Of a DNA stretch of 64,000 nucleotides, positions 19,153 to 27,179 are shown one piece after another. Below the pieces are notes generated by a model. The model saw only the letters and a program-made list of their open reading frames with translations. It searched no databases and was not told the DNA's origin. Position 1 is the first letter of the stretch. The number at the start of each line of letters is the position of its first letter. This stretch comes from Kocuria salsicia (lineage in GTDB: Bacteria > Actinomycetota > Actinomycetes > Actinomycetales > Micrococcaceae), in the NCBI RefSeq assembly GCF_007681555.1, contig NZ_VELE01000007.1:1-64000 (forward strand), in the 5' to 3' direction. The translations under genes were made by a program, and so were the position numbers.

Positions 19153-19833
19153 TCACGGCTCGAACTTGTACCCGAGACCCCGCACGGTGACGATGTGCCG
19201 CGGTGAGGACGGATCCGGTTCCACCTTGGAGCGCAGCCGCTTGACGTGGACGTCCAAGGTCTTGGTGTCCCCCACGTAGTCGGAGCCCCACACCCGGTCA
19301 ATCAGCTGCCCGCGGGTGAGCACGCGGCCGGCGTTGCGCAGCAGCATCTCGAGCAGCTCGAACTCCTTCAGCGGCATGGCCACGGTCTCGGAGCCCACGT
19401 GCACCACGTGGCGCTCCACGTCCATGCGCACGGGCCCGGCCGAGACCGTGGCGGTGAGCAGCTCCTCGGGCTCGGCCCTGCGGCGCAGCACCGCCCTGAT
19501 CCTGGCCACGAGCTCCCGGGAGGAGTAGGGCTTGGTCACGTAGTCGTCCGCCCCGAGCTCCAGGCCCACAACCTTGTCGATCTCCGCGTCCTTGGCGGTG
19601 AGCATGATGATCGGAACGCTCGAGCGCTGCCGGATCTGCTTGCACACCTCGGTGCCGGACTGCCCCGGCAGCATGAGGTCCAGCAGCACGAGATCCGCGC
19701 CGGCCCTGTCGAACTCGGCGACGGCGCTGATCCCGTCCGCAACAACGCTCACGTCGAAGCCCTCCCGGCCCAGCAGGTAGGCCAGCGGATCACTCAGGGA
19801 CTCCTCGTCCTCCACCATGAGAATCTGGGTCAC
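19153..19833 (-). CDS. regX3: RegX3-type response regulator (phosphate regulation)
   Basis: This 226-residue OmpR/PhoB-family regulator pairs with the adjacent sensor kinase. The receiver domain has the acidic pocket VEDEE, the phospho-acceptor in LVLLDLMLPG (Asp about 52) and the conserved lysine in YVTKPYSS. The C-terminal winged-helix domain ends GLGYKFEP. The GTG start at 19833 has GGAGG 7 nt upstream and overlaps the senX3 stop by 4 nt (GTGA), so translation is coupled. Order and partner match senX3-regX3 of mycobacteria, where RegX3 activates phosphate-starvation genes. The Pho-box array upstream of senX3 suggests autoregulation. Confidence 0.92.
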   Translation of the reverse strand: MTQILMVEDEESLSDPLAYLLGREGFDVSVVADGISAVAEFDRAGADLVLLDLMLPGQSGTEVCKQIRQRSSVPIIMLTAKDAEIDKVVGLELGADDYVTKPYSSRELVARIRAVLRRRAEPEELLTATVSAGPVRMDVERHVVHVGSETVAMPLKEFELLEMLLRNAGRVLTRGQLIDRVWGSDYVGDTKTLDVHVKRLRSKVEPDPSSPRHIVTVRGLGYKFEP

Positions 19834-21017
19834 GCGCGTTCCTCCACTCGATCGTCGCGTTGCCCGCCGCTCGCGGGCTCCGCCTGGTCCTCGGGGTCGT
19901 CCATGGGCGGCAGCAGCAGTGTGAACGTGGAGCCACGCCCCGGCTGCGACCACACGGACACCTCGCCGCCGTGCTGCGCCATGACGTGCTTGACGATGCT
20001 CAGCCCCAGCCCCGTGCCGCCGGTCTGGCGGGAGCGCGCACTGTCCACCCGATAGAAGCGCTCGAAGATCCGGTCCTGCTCCGCATCGGAGATCCCCGGG
20101 CCCTGGTCCGTGACCGTGACCTGCACCATTCCCCCGCGCTCCCGCAGCCCCACACCCACGCGGGTGTCCTCCGGCGAGTATCGCACGGCGTTGTCGATCA
20201 GGTTGCGCACCGCCGTCACCAGCATGTCCGGGTCCCCGAACACAGGGATCTGCACGTGGCCCCCCACCTTCAGGGAGATGTTCCTGCTCTCCGCGGCGAG
20301 CCTGCTGCGCTCCACGGCCTCCTGCACGGTGCGGTTGACGTCCACCGCCGTGCCCTTGGCGACAACGTCCGTGCCCTGCAGTCTGGAGAGCTCGATGATG
20401 TCCTGCACCATCGCGCTCAGCCGGGCGGACTCCCGCTGCAGGCTCGCGGCGAAGTGCCGCACGGCGTCCTGGTCCTCGGCGGCGTCCTCGATGGCTTCGG
20501 AGAGCAGGCTGACGGCGCCCACGGGGGTCTTCAGCTCGTGGGAGACGTTGGCCACGAAGTCGTTGCGGATGGACTGGGCCCGCACGATCTCGGTCTGGTC
20601 GTCCGCGAGCAGCAGGATGTACTCGTCCGCGATGGTCACCACGCGCATGTCCAGCACGATGGAGCCCCGCTGCAGCTGGCCCCGCGAGAGCTCGAGGCGC
20701 CTCTCCTCGACCACTCCGTTGCGCCGGGTGCTGCGCACCATCTCCAGCAGCTCGTCGTGAACCACGGTGTGCCCGCGCACGAGACCGTAGGCGTACGCGG
20801 CGGGAGAGGCCTTCACGACTCCGTCCACGCCGTCGACCACCACGTACGCCAGGCCCAGAGCCGCGAGGATCTCCGCGGTGCCCTCGGGCAGTGTGGGCTC
20901 CTGGACGTCCGCGAGGAAGTGGCGACGGCGCTGGCTTGCCCGCACGGCGATCAGCCCGCTGATGCCGAGCAGGAAACCGATGAACCCGGCCAGCAGGGCA
21001 ATCGTCGTCTCGCTCAC
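19830..21017 (-). CDS. senX3: SenX3-type sensor histidine kinase
   Basis: The 395-residue kinase has a hydrophobic N-terminal membrane segment (about residues 7-26), a PAS-like sensory region, the HisKA box FVANVSHELKTPVGA (His about 160) and an ATPase domain with IDNAVRYSPE, DQGPGISDAEQDRIF and GTGLGLSIV. It phosphorylates the response regulator encoded immediately after it. The GTG start lies 6 nt after a minus-strand TAAGCT (21029-21024), so the operon mRNA is probably leaderless. Divergent phoU, whose product in other bacteria restrains this kind of kinase when phosphate is plentiful, supports a phosphate-sensing role. Confidence 0.92.
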   Translation of the reverse strand: MSETTIALLAGFIGFLLGISGLIAVRASQRRRHFLADVQEPTLPEGTAEILAALGLAYVVVDGVDGVVKASPAAYAYGLVRGHTVVHDELLEMVRSTRRNGVVEERRLELSRGQLQRGSIVLDMRVVTIADEYILLLADDQTEIVRAQSIRNDFVANVSHELKTPVGAVSLLSEAIEDAAEDQDAVRHFAASLQRESARLSAMVQDIIELSRLQGTDVVAKGTAVDVNRTVQEAVERSRLAAESRNISLKVGGHVQIPVFGDPDMLVTAVRNLIDNAVRYSPEDTRVGVGLRERGGMVQVTVTDQGPGISDAEQDRIFERFYRVDSARSRQTGGTGLGLSIVKHVMAQHGGEVSVWSQPGRGSTFTLLLPPMDDPEDQAEPASGGQRDDRVEERA

Positions 21018-21078
21018 GGGGCCAGCTTAGACGCCCGGATCCGCGGCGGGGCCCGGGATCCCTGCCCGCAGCGCGGTG

Positions 21079-21131
21079 GTTCAGCCAACGTTCACCTGGG
21101 CATGGTGGCGCGTTCACTCCCGCCTGTGAAC
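21079..21131. promoter_or_regulatory. Pho-box array in the senX3-phoU intergenic region
   Basis: Units resembling the 11-nt direct repeat bound by PhoP/RegX3 (GTTCACC plus four) occur as GTTCAGCCAAC (21079-21089), GTTCACCTGGG (21090-21100) and GTTCACTCCCG (21112-21122). The third is 22 nt after the second, so all three are on the same 11-nt grid with one degenerate unit between. An inverted GGTTCACA follows at about 21125-21131 on the other strand. The array lies about 50-95 nt upstream of the senX3 -10 box and about 75-120 nt upstream of that of phoU. Confidence 0.65.
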
Positions 21132-21240
21132 CTGGGCGGAGGTGTGCGAATCCGTCGTGCCGTCTCCCCCGGTGGCAGCCGTGCCCTCCTGGACGCGTAA
21201 GCTCTGGGACCAAGAATTGCCCTGAACGAAAGGACGCCCT

Positions 21241-21939
21241 GTGCGCAAGGTTTTCCAGGCTGAACTCCACCAGGTCGGCGAAGAGCTGATCCAGATCGCC
21301 ACGCTCGTGCAGCAGGCCCTCGGCAGCGCCCGCACGGCCTTCCTCGACGCAGACATCCAGGTGGCGGAGGAGGTCATCTCCAACGACGCCCGGATCGACT
21401 TCCTGCAGAACGACCTGGATGAGCGCTCGATCGACATCCTCGCCCTGCAGTCCCCCGTGGCCTCGGACCTGCGCATGATCGTGGGTGCGCTGCGCATGAG
21501 CGCCTCGCTGGAGCGCATGGGCGACCTCGCCCGGCACCTCGCGCAGCTTGCCCGCCTGCGCTTCCCGGAGCCCGTGCTCCCGGAGTCCATGCGGGGTCAC
21601 TTCGAGCAGATGTTCGACATCGACCTCAAGCTCATCGCCCGCGTGATCACGGCGCTGGAGGACCGCGACATCAGTGAGACGGACGAGATCTTCGCCCTGA
21701 AGTCCGAGCTCAACGTCAAGCACCAGCAGGTCTTCGAGATGCTCGCGGACCCCAGCTGGAACTCCTCGGTCCCCACCGCCGTGGACGTCACCCTCGCCTC
21801 GCGCTACCTCGAGCGGATCGGTGACCACGGCGTCTCCGTGGCCCGCAAGGTCTCCTACCTGGTCACCGGCGACTGGGCCCCCGCCACCGACTCCCGCCCC
21901 ACCGGCCACGGCCACATCGGCACCGACGCCGGCGAGTGA
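21241..21939 (+). CDS. phoU: Phosphate signalling protein PhoU
   Basis: The 232-residue all-helical protein has two PhoU repeats. The first contains VRKVFQAELHQVGEEL and AEEVISNDARIDFLQ, and the second contains IFALKSELNVKHQQVFEML, ending with SRYLERIGDHGVSVARKVSYLVTG. PhoU links phosphate transport status to the sensor kinase. The GTG start has AAAGGA 6 nt upstream, and TAAGCT at 21198-21203 is a likely -10 box. It is divergent from senX3-regX3 rather than part of a pst operon, as in several Actinobacteria. The pst genes lie 40 kb away at the right end of the window. Confidence 0.93.
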   Translation: MRKVFQAELHQVGEELIQIATLVQQALGSARTAFLDADIQVAEEVISNDARIDFLQNDLDERSIDILALQSPVASDLRMIVGALRMSASLERMGDLARHLAQLARLRFPEPVLPESMRGHFEQMFDIDLKLIARVITALEDRDISETDEIFALKSELNVKHQQVFEMLADPSWNSSVPTAVDVTLASRYLERIGDHGVSVARKVSYLVTGDWAPATDSRPTGHGHIGTDAGE

Positions 21940-22068
21940 CGCGGCGGGCGACGGCGCGGCGTCCGGTGACGCGGCGACGTCGCCCCCTCCCGGCGCCCGG
22001 CACGCCCACCGGACCGCGAGCGCGGTCCGCGACGCCACCCCATCCCGGCCCATCCCGGCCACGACGAC

Positions 22069-22106
22069 GGAATCCCCGTCACCCCACGTGGGGTGACGGG
22101 GATTCC
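22069..22106. terminator. Bidirectional terminator between phoU and gpmA
   Basis: A perfect 38-nt palindrome, centre between 22087 and 22088, can form a 17-bp stem with a 4-nt loop. It lies between convergent phoU and gpmA, 18 nt from the gpmA stop. Confidence 0.85.
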
Positions 22107-22124
22107 GCGTTGTCGGGCGAAGGA

Positions 22125-22883
22125 CTACTTCTTGCCCTGGTTCGCCACGGCCTTGATGGACTCGGCCGCGGCGTCCGGGTCCAGGTAGCGGCCACCGGCG
22201 GTCACGGGCCGGAAGTTCTCGTCGAGCTCGTAGTACAGCGGGATGCCCGTGGGGATGTTCAGCCCGGCGATGTCGTCGTCCGAGATGCCGTCCAGGTGCT
22301 TCACGAGCGCACGCAGGGAGTTGCCGTGCGCGGCCACCAGAACGGTCTTCCCGGCCTGCAGGTCCGGGACGATCTGCTCGTCCCAGTAGGGCAGGAAGCG
22401 CTCGAGGACGTCCTTGAGGCACTCGGTACGGGGCAGGTCCACGACGTCCGCGTACCGGGGGTCCCCGGCCTGGGACCACTCGGAGGAGTCGTCGATGGCG
22501 GGCGGCGGGGTGTCGTAGGAGCGGCGCCAGGTCATGAACTGCTCCTCGCCGTACTCCTCGCGGATCTCCGCCTTGTTCTTGCCCTGCAGGGCGCCGTAGT
22601 GGCGCTCGTTGAGACGCCAGGAGCGCTTGACGGGGATCCAGAGCCGGTCCGCGGCGTCGAGCGCGAGGTTGGCGGTGTTCATGGCGCGGCGCAGCAGGGA
22701 CGTGTGGACCACGTCCGGCAGCAGGTCGTTCTCCGCGATCAGTTCACCGCCCCGCGTGGCCTCGGCGCGGCCCTTGTCGGTGAGCGGCACGTCCACCCAG
22801 CCGGTGAAGAGGTTCTTCTCGTTCCACTCGGACTGGCCGTGGCGCAGGAGGATGAGCTTGTGGGTCACTGAATCGTTAGCCAT
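22125..22883 (-). CDS. gpmA: 2,3-bisphosphoglycerate-dependent phosphoglycerate mutase
   Basis: This 252-residue glycolytic enzyme interconverts 3- and 2-phosphoglycerate. The phospho-histidine motif [18 protein letters not shown] lies near the N-terminus, [11 protein letters not shown] follows, and the second catalytic histidine is in [13 protein letters not shown]. Length matches the dPGM family (about 250). The ATG at 22883 gives the family N-terminus [16 protein letters not shown]; a longer frame upstream has no homology. GACAAT lies 6 nt upstream and may be a -10 box for a leaderless message. gpm1 also neighbours senX3-regX3 in M. tuberculosis. Confidence 0.94.
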   Translation of the reverse strand: MANDSVTHKLILLRHGQSEWNEKNLFTGWVDVPLTDKGRAEATRGGELIAENDLLPDVVHTSLLRRAMNTANLALDAADRLWIPVKRSWRLNERHYGALQGKNKAEIREEYGEEQFMTWRRSYDTPPPAIDDSSEWSQAGDPRYADVVDLPRTECLKDVLERFLPYWDEQIVPDLQAGKTVLVAAHGNSLRALVKHLDGISDDDIAGLNIPTGIPLYYELDENFRPVTAGGRYLDPDAAAESIKAVANQGKK

Positions 22884-22962
22884 GCCCCCATTGTCCCACC
22901 CAGCGCGCGCAGGGGGAACGGGTGTCGCCCGGCAGCGGACCCGGTGCCAGTACAGTGTGCGT

Positions 22963-23754
22963 GTGCCAGCCCAGTCCCGCCCCGTGGGGTCCATCACCCG
23001 CGGCACCACCAACCCCAACCGGTTGCGCCGCGCGGACCGCTACCTCACCGGAGTGCTCGCACCGCTGCTGCGCCGCGCGCAGGATCCGCTGCTTGTGGAC
23101 CTCGGCTTCGGCGCGGCCCCCGTGACCACCGTGGAGCTGCTGCAGCGCGCCCGCACGGCGCGCCCGGACGTGACGCTCGTGGGGGTGGAGATCGACCCGC
23201 AACGGGTCGACGCCGCCCGGGTCCACACCCGCCCGGGTCTCGAGTTCCGGCGCGGAGGCTTCGAGATCCCCACCGGTCCGCGCCGGCCCGTGTTCGTGCG
23301 GGCCTTCAACGTGCTGCGGCAGTACCCCGTGGAGGAGGTGCCCTGTGCCTGGGAGCTCGCGTGCTCACGGCTCGCGCCGGGCGGAGTGCTGATGGACGGG
23401 ACGTGCGACGAGATCGGGCGGCTGGCCACCTGGATCTGCGTCACCGGGGAGGGGCCGCAGACGTTCACCGTGAGCATGCGCCCGGGCAGCTACGCCCTGC
23501 CGTCGGACGTGGCGGCGCGGCTGCCCAAGATCCTGATCCACCGCAACGTGCCCGGCGAGCGCGTGCACGACTTCCTGGCCGCCGCCGACGCCGCGTGGTC
23601 CGTCAACGCCGCGCTGTCCCCGTTCGGTCCGCGCCGACGCTGGATCGCCACGTGCCAGGACCTGAAGGCCGGCGGGTGGCCCGTCATGCACGGGCCGCGG
23701 CGGTGGCGGCTCGGGGAGCTCACGGTGTCCTGGGACGCCGTCGCCCCCTCCTGA
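22963..23754 (+). CDS. SAM-dependent methyltransferase-like protein
   Basis: The 263-residue product has a Rossmann-type SAM-binding pattern: [17 protein letters not shown] as motif [18 protein letters not shown] as the acidic motif II, and a FNVLRQY segment. The C-terminal third, about IWTCVTGEG-like residues onward, is unlike common methyltransferases and I do not recognise a substrate. The GTG at 22963 lies 6 nt after TACAGT (22951-22956), giving a probable leaderless start; another in-frame GTG lies 6 nt earlier. It diverges from gpmA and is followed 18 nt later by the convergent small membrane-protein gene. Conserved in Actinobacteria as an uncharacterised methyltransferase, in my judgement. 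Confidence 0.75.
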   Translation: MPAQSRPVGSITRGTTNPNRLRRADRYLTGVLAPLLRRAQDPLLVDLGFGAAPVTTVELLQRARTARPDVTLVGVEIDPQRVDAARVHTRPGLEFRRGGFEIPTGPRRPVFVRAFNVLRQYPVEEVPCAWELACSRLAPGGVLMDGTCDEIGRLATWICVTGEGPQTFTVSMRPGSYALPSDVAARLPKILIHRNVPGERVHDFLAAADAAWSVNAALSPFGPRRRWIATCQDLKAGGWPVMHGPRRWRLGELTVSWDAVAPS

Positions 23755-23772
23755 GGTTCGACGCTCCGGGCC

Positions 23773-24123
23773 CTACCAGCGGCCGGGGTTGCGGGACTCC
23801 CCCGCCACGGCGGGTCGCACGTCCGCGAAGTACACGCCCGCGATCGTGGCGGCCACGAGCATGAGGATCAGCGAGCCCGAGCGAGGAACACCGAAGCTCA
23901 CGAGCTGCAGCGTGGAGAAGACCGCGCTGAACACCGAGACCACGGCGGCACCGCCGGTGAGGGCCAGCCAGAACGTCTTGGTGCGCTTCCAGGCGCGTTC
24001 GAACTGCACCGCGGAACGGCGCACGCAGTCCAGCGCGGCAAGCAGCGCGAGCACCGCCACCACCAGGGTGATGGCGTAGTCCAGGTAGTTCGCCAGTACG
24101 AGGGCCCAGGGGTAGGAAGTCAC
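23773..24123 (-). CDS. Small membrane protein, DUF2516-like
   Basis: The 116-residue product has two or three hydrophobic helices (about residues 8-30, 53-72 and 82-100) with a basic loop RRSAVQFERAWKRTKTF between the first two. This pattern resembles the actinobacterial DUF2516 family of unknown function. The GTG start is 6 nt after TAGACT (24135-24130, minus), so the message is probably leaderless. That -10 box shares its first three bases with the TAG stop of the upstream gene, which packs the two genes tightly but keeps an independent promoter. Confidence 0.7.
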   Translation of the reverse strand: MTSYPWALVLANYLDYAITLVVAVLALLAALDCVRRSAVQFERAWKRTKTFWLALTGGAAVVSVFSAVFSTLQLVSFGVPRSGSLILMLVAATIAGVYFADVRPAVAGESRNPGRW

Positions 24124-24132
24124 GGGAGCAGT

Positions 24133-25263
24133 CTACCGATCCGCGAGCGCGTCGAGCCCGGGCAGCAGGTCCTCCCAGAGGTCCTCCACGTTCTCGATCC
24201 CCACGGACAGCCGCAGCAGGGACTCCGGGACGCTGGCGGGCTCCTCCGGATGGCGCCGCCGCCGCTCCACGAGGGACTCCACACCGCCCAGCGAGGTGGC
24301 CGGGGTCCACACGCGCAGCCCGGCGACGAGGCGCTCGGCCGCGGCGGCGTCGTCGTCGAGGACCACCGAGACCACCGACCCGAAGCCGCCGGCCATCTGG
24401 GCAGCGGCCCGCTCGTGGCCGGGATCCTGTGGAAGGCCCGGGTAGCGGACCTCCGCCACGGCCGGGTGCTCCGAGAGCCTGCGGGCGAGTTCCGCGGCGC
24501 TGGCCATGGAGCGCTCCACGCGCAGCGCCAGGGTGCGCACACCGCGCAGGGCGAGCCACGCCTCGAACGGGCCGGGAACGGCGCCCTCGAGGGTGCGCTG
24601 GGCGTGCAGCCGCTCGCGCAGCTCCGGCGTGGCGCACAGCACCGCGCCCATCAGCACGTCCGAGTGCCCCGCGATGTACTTGGTGGCCGAGTGCACCACG
24701 AGGTCCGCGCCGAGGGTCAGGGGCCGCTGCAGCAGGGGCGTGGCGAAGGTGTTGTCCACGCACGTGAGCACGCCCCGCTGCCGCGCACCGCTCAGCAGAG
24801 CGGGCAGGTCCGCGACCTCCAGCATGGGGTTGGTGGGGCTCTCGATCCACAGCATGTCGGCGCCGTCGAGGGCGTCCAGGGTGGCGCCGGTGTCCGCGAC
24901 GTCCACGGTGCGCACGGAGAAGATCCCGCGCTGCTCCCACGCCCGGGCGAGCTGCATGCTTCCCTGGTAGCTGTGCCGCGGCAGCACGAGCGTGCCGCCC
25001 ACGGGTACGAGCGTGAGCGCGGCGGTGATGGCCGCGAGCCCGGACGCGTAGGACAGCGCGGGGCACGGGGACTCCTCGAGCGCGGAGAGCACCTCCTCGA
25101 AGGCCTCCCACGTGGGGTTGGTCTGCCGGGCGTAGGAACGGTCCGTGTCCGCGACCTCACCCACCCCCCGGTAGGTGGAGGTCAGCACCACGGGAGGGTT
25201 CACGGGGGCGTCGTGCTCGTGTGCGGGGCGCCCGCCGGCAACCACCACGGTGTCTTTTCGCAT
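24133..25263 (-). CDS. Cys/Met-metabolism PLP enzyme (cystathionine gamma-synthase/lyase-like)
   Basis: This 376-residue fold-type I PLP enzyme belongs to the trans-sulfuration family. Key motifs are SYARQTNPTWEAFEEVLSAL, the PLP phosphate site SYASGLAAITAAL, WIESPTNPMLEVADL, DNTFATPLLQRPL, and the Schiff-base lysine in SATKYIAGHSDVLMGA (Lys about 194). Whether it is a gamma-synthase, gamma-lyase or methionine gamma-lyase type cannot be told from sequence alone. The ATG at 25263 is preceded by TAGGGT and 6 nt (leaderless candidate); GGAGGG directly abuts it. Its TAG stop forms half of the -10 box of the next gene. Confidence 0.85.
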   Translation of the reverse strand: MRKDTVVVAGGRPAHEHDAPVNPPVVLTSTYRGVGEVADTDRSYARQTNPTWEAFEEVLSALEESPCPALSYASGLAAITAALTLVPVGGTLVLPRHSYQGSMQLARAWEQRGIFSVRTVDVADTGATLDALDGADMLWIESPTNPMLEVADLPALLSGARQRGVLTCVDNTFATPLLQRPLTLGADLVVHSATKYIAGHSDVLMGAVLCATPELRERLHAQRTLEGAVPGPFEAWLALRGVRTLALRVERSMASAAELARRLSEHPAVAEVRYPGLPQDPGHERAAAQMAGGFGSVVSVVLDDDAAAAERLVAGLRVWTPATSLGGVESLVERRRRHPEEPASVPESLLRLSVGIENVEDLWEDLLPGLDALADR

Positions 25264-25378
25264 CCCTCCACCCTAGTCCGGCCCCCGTCCGGCCCGGCGG
25301 CGGCCCACCGTGCGGTGCGCCCTGCCCACCCCGCACCGTCCGCTGTGGGTGTCCGGACCGGTGGCTACAGTGGTGCGC

Positions 25379-26035
25379 GTGAAGCAAACAACGCGCGGGG
25401 CGCTCATCGTGTTCGAAGGCGGTGACGGCGCCGGCAAGTCCACCCAGGTCGCGGCGCTCACCAGGGCCCTGCGCGAGTCCGGCGCCACCGTCACGTGCAC
25501 GCGCGAACCCGGTGGCACCCCCCTGGCGGAGTCGGTACGCTCCCTCGTGCTCGATCCCGCCCACGCCCCCGTGGACGCGGAGACCGAGGCGCTGCTCTTC
25601 GCCTCGGCGCGCGCGGACCACGTGGCGCGTCTGATCCGCCCGGCCCTGCAGCGCGGGGAGGTGGTGGTCTGCGACCGGTTCGTGGACTCCTCCGTGGCGT
25701 ACCAGGGAGCGGGCCGCGGGCTCGGCGTGGAGCGCGTGCTCCAGCTCAACGAGTGGGCGCTGCGCGGGCTCGTACCGGACCTCACCGTGGTGCTGGACGT
25801 GGACCAGGACACCGCAGAGGCCCGGCGCGGCCTGCGGGGACTGGCCGCGGACCGCATGGAGTCCGAGGCCAGGGCCTTCCACGACGCCGTGAACGCCACC
25901 TTCCGTCGGCTCGCCGAGCGGGCGCCGGAGCGCTACCTCGTGCTCGACGCCGCCCAGCCCCCGGAGCGGATCGCGGAGCTGGTGCTCGACCGCGTGCGCG
26001 GTGTGGTTCCCGTGCGTGACGAGGTGGCCGGATGA
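25379..26035 (+). CDS. tmk: Thymidylate kinase
   Basis: This kinase phosphorylates dTMP to dTDP. The 218-residue protein has the P-loop FEGGDGAGKSTQ, the DRFVDSSVAYQG motif that binds the substrate, and a LID segment RRGLRGLAADRMESE. The GTG at 25379 was chosen because TACAGT (25366-25371) lies 7 nt upstream, giving a leaderless message and a normal protein length; a longer in-frame extension back to 25310 lacks homology. The stop codon overlaps the next start (ATGA at 26032-26035), coupling it to the DNA polymerase III delta' gene. tmk-holB is a widespread pair. Confidence 0.94.
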   Translation: MKQTTRGALIVFEGGDGAGKSTQVAALTRALRESGATVTCTREPGGTPLAESVRSLVLDPAHAPVDAETEALLFASARADHVARLIRPALQRGEVVVCDRFVDSSVAYQGAGRGLGVERVLQLNEWALRGLVPDLTVVLDVDQDTAEARRGLRGLAADRMESEARAFHDAVNATFRRLAERAPERYLVLDAAQPPERIAELVLDRVRGVVPVRDEVAG

Positions 26036-27159
26036 GCGTGTGGGACGAGGTGGTGGGCCAGCCGCGCGTCGTCGAGCAGCTACAACGCGCCGCGCAGGAC
26101 AAGGACCCCACCCACGCCTGGCTGTTCACGGGACCTCCCGGCTCGGGCCGTTCGACCGCGGCCCGCGCCCTCGCCGCCGCCCTGCTGTGCGAGCACGGCA
26201 CCGGCTGCGGCCAGTGCCACGCGTGCCGCACCGCCTTCGCCGGCACGCACGCGGACGTCACGAACTTCGTCACGGAGAACCCGCAGATCAGCATCGAGGA
26301 AGCCCGCGAACTCGTGGTCAAGGCGCAGGACCGGCCCTCGGTGGGCTCGTGGCGCATCATGATCGTGGAGGACGCGGACCGCATGACGGAGCGCACCTCC
26401 AACGTGATGCTCAAGAGCATCGAGGAGCCGCCTCCCCACACCATCTGGCTGCTGTGTGCGCCCTCCCCCATGGACGTGCTCGTGACCATCCGGTCGCGCT
26501 GCCGCGCGGTGACGCTGAAGGTCCCGTCCGCGCAGGACGTCGCCCGGCTGCTCGTGGCCCGCCACGGTGTGCCGGAGCAGCGCGCTGAGCAGTGCGCACG
26601 GCTCGCCCAGTGCCACGTGGGCGTGGCCACCCGCCTCGCCCTGTACGACGACGCCCGCACCCGCCGCCAGGAAGTGGTCTCGCTGCCCCTGTCCATGCAC
26701 GGGGTCACCCAGGCCGTGCGGGCCGCGGACCGGCTGCACCGCCTGGCGGTGGACGAGTCCGCGGCGGACGCGGAGGCCCGCAACGACGAGGAGCGGGCCC
26801 AGCTGCTCGTGTCCATGGGCGCCCCGGAGACCGGCCGCGTGCCACCGGCCATCCGCGGTGCGCTGAACCGGCTGGAGGCGGACCAGAAGCGTCGCTCCCG
26901 CCGGATCCAGACGGACACCCTGGACCGGTTCCTGATCGACCTCACCACGTTCTACCGGGACGTGCTGAGCGTCCAGCTGGGCACCGGGATGCCCCTGGTC
27001 AACGAGCACCTGGGGGAACAGATCCGGGGCTACGCGACGAACTCGTCCGCGGAGCAGACGCTGGAGAAGATCGACGTGATCAGCGAGACCCGGCAGCGCA
27101 TCCGCACCAACGTGAGTGCCCAACTCGCGTTCGAGGCCATGATGGTCTCCATCGTCTGA
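26032..27159 (+). CDS. holB: DNA polymerase III delta' subunit
   Basis: The delta' subunit is part of the clamp loader of the replicative polymerase. The 375-residue AAA+ protein has WDEVVGQPRVVEQL at the start, a P-loop GPPGSGRSTAARAL in which the usual lysine is arginine (delta' subunits often have degenerate P-loops), a four-cysteine zinc module in CEHGTGCGQCHACRTAF, a DExx region IMIVEDADRMTE and sensor 1/SRC motif TIRSRCRAV. The start overlaps the tmk stop by 4 nt. The following lipoprotein gene is 20 nt away with its own ribosome-binding site and may be co-transcribed. Confidence 0.92.
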   Translation: MSVWDEVVGQPRVVEQLQRAAQDKDPTHAWLFTGPPGSGRSTAARALAAALLCEHGTGCGQCHACRTAFAGTHADVTNFVTENPQISIEEARELVVKAQDRPSVGSWRIMIVEDADRMTERTSNVMLKSIEEPPPHTIWLLCAPSPMDVLVTIRSRCRAVTLKVPSAQDVARLLVARHGVPEQRAEQCARLAQCHVGVATRLALYDDARTRRQEVVSLPLSMHGVTQAVRAADRLHRLAVDESAADAEARNDEERAQLLVSMGAPETGRVPPAIRGALNRLEADQKRRSRRIQTDTLDRFLIDLTTFYRDVLSVQLGTGMPLVNEHLGEQIRGYATNSSAEQTLEKIDVISETRQRIRTNVSAQLAFEAMMVSIV

Positions 27160-27179
27160 CCCCCCCCCGAGAGGACCCC

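Noticed and set aside
19834-22479. An apparent extension of regX3 into one giant protein
   Set aside because: The extra part is a frame shadow over senX3 and phoU; GTG 19833 with GGAGG is the clear start.
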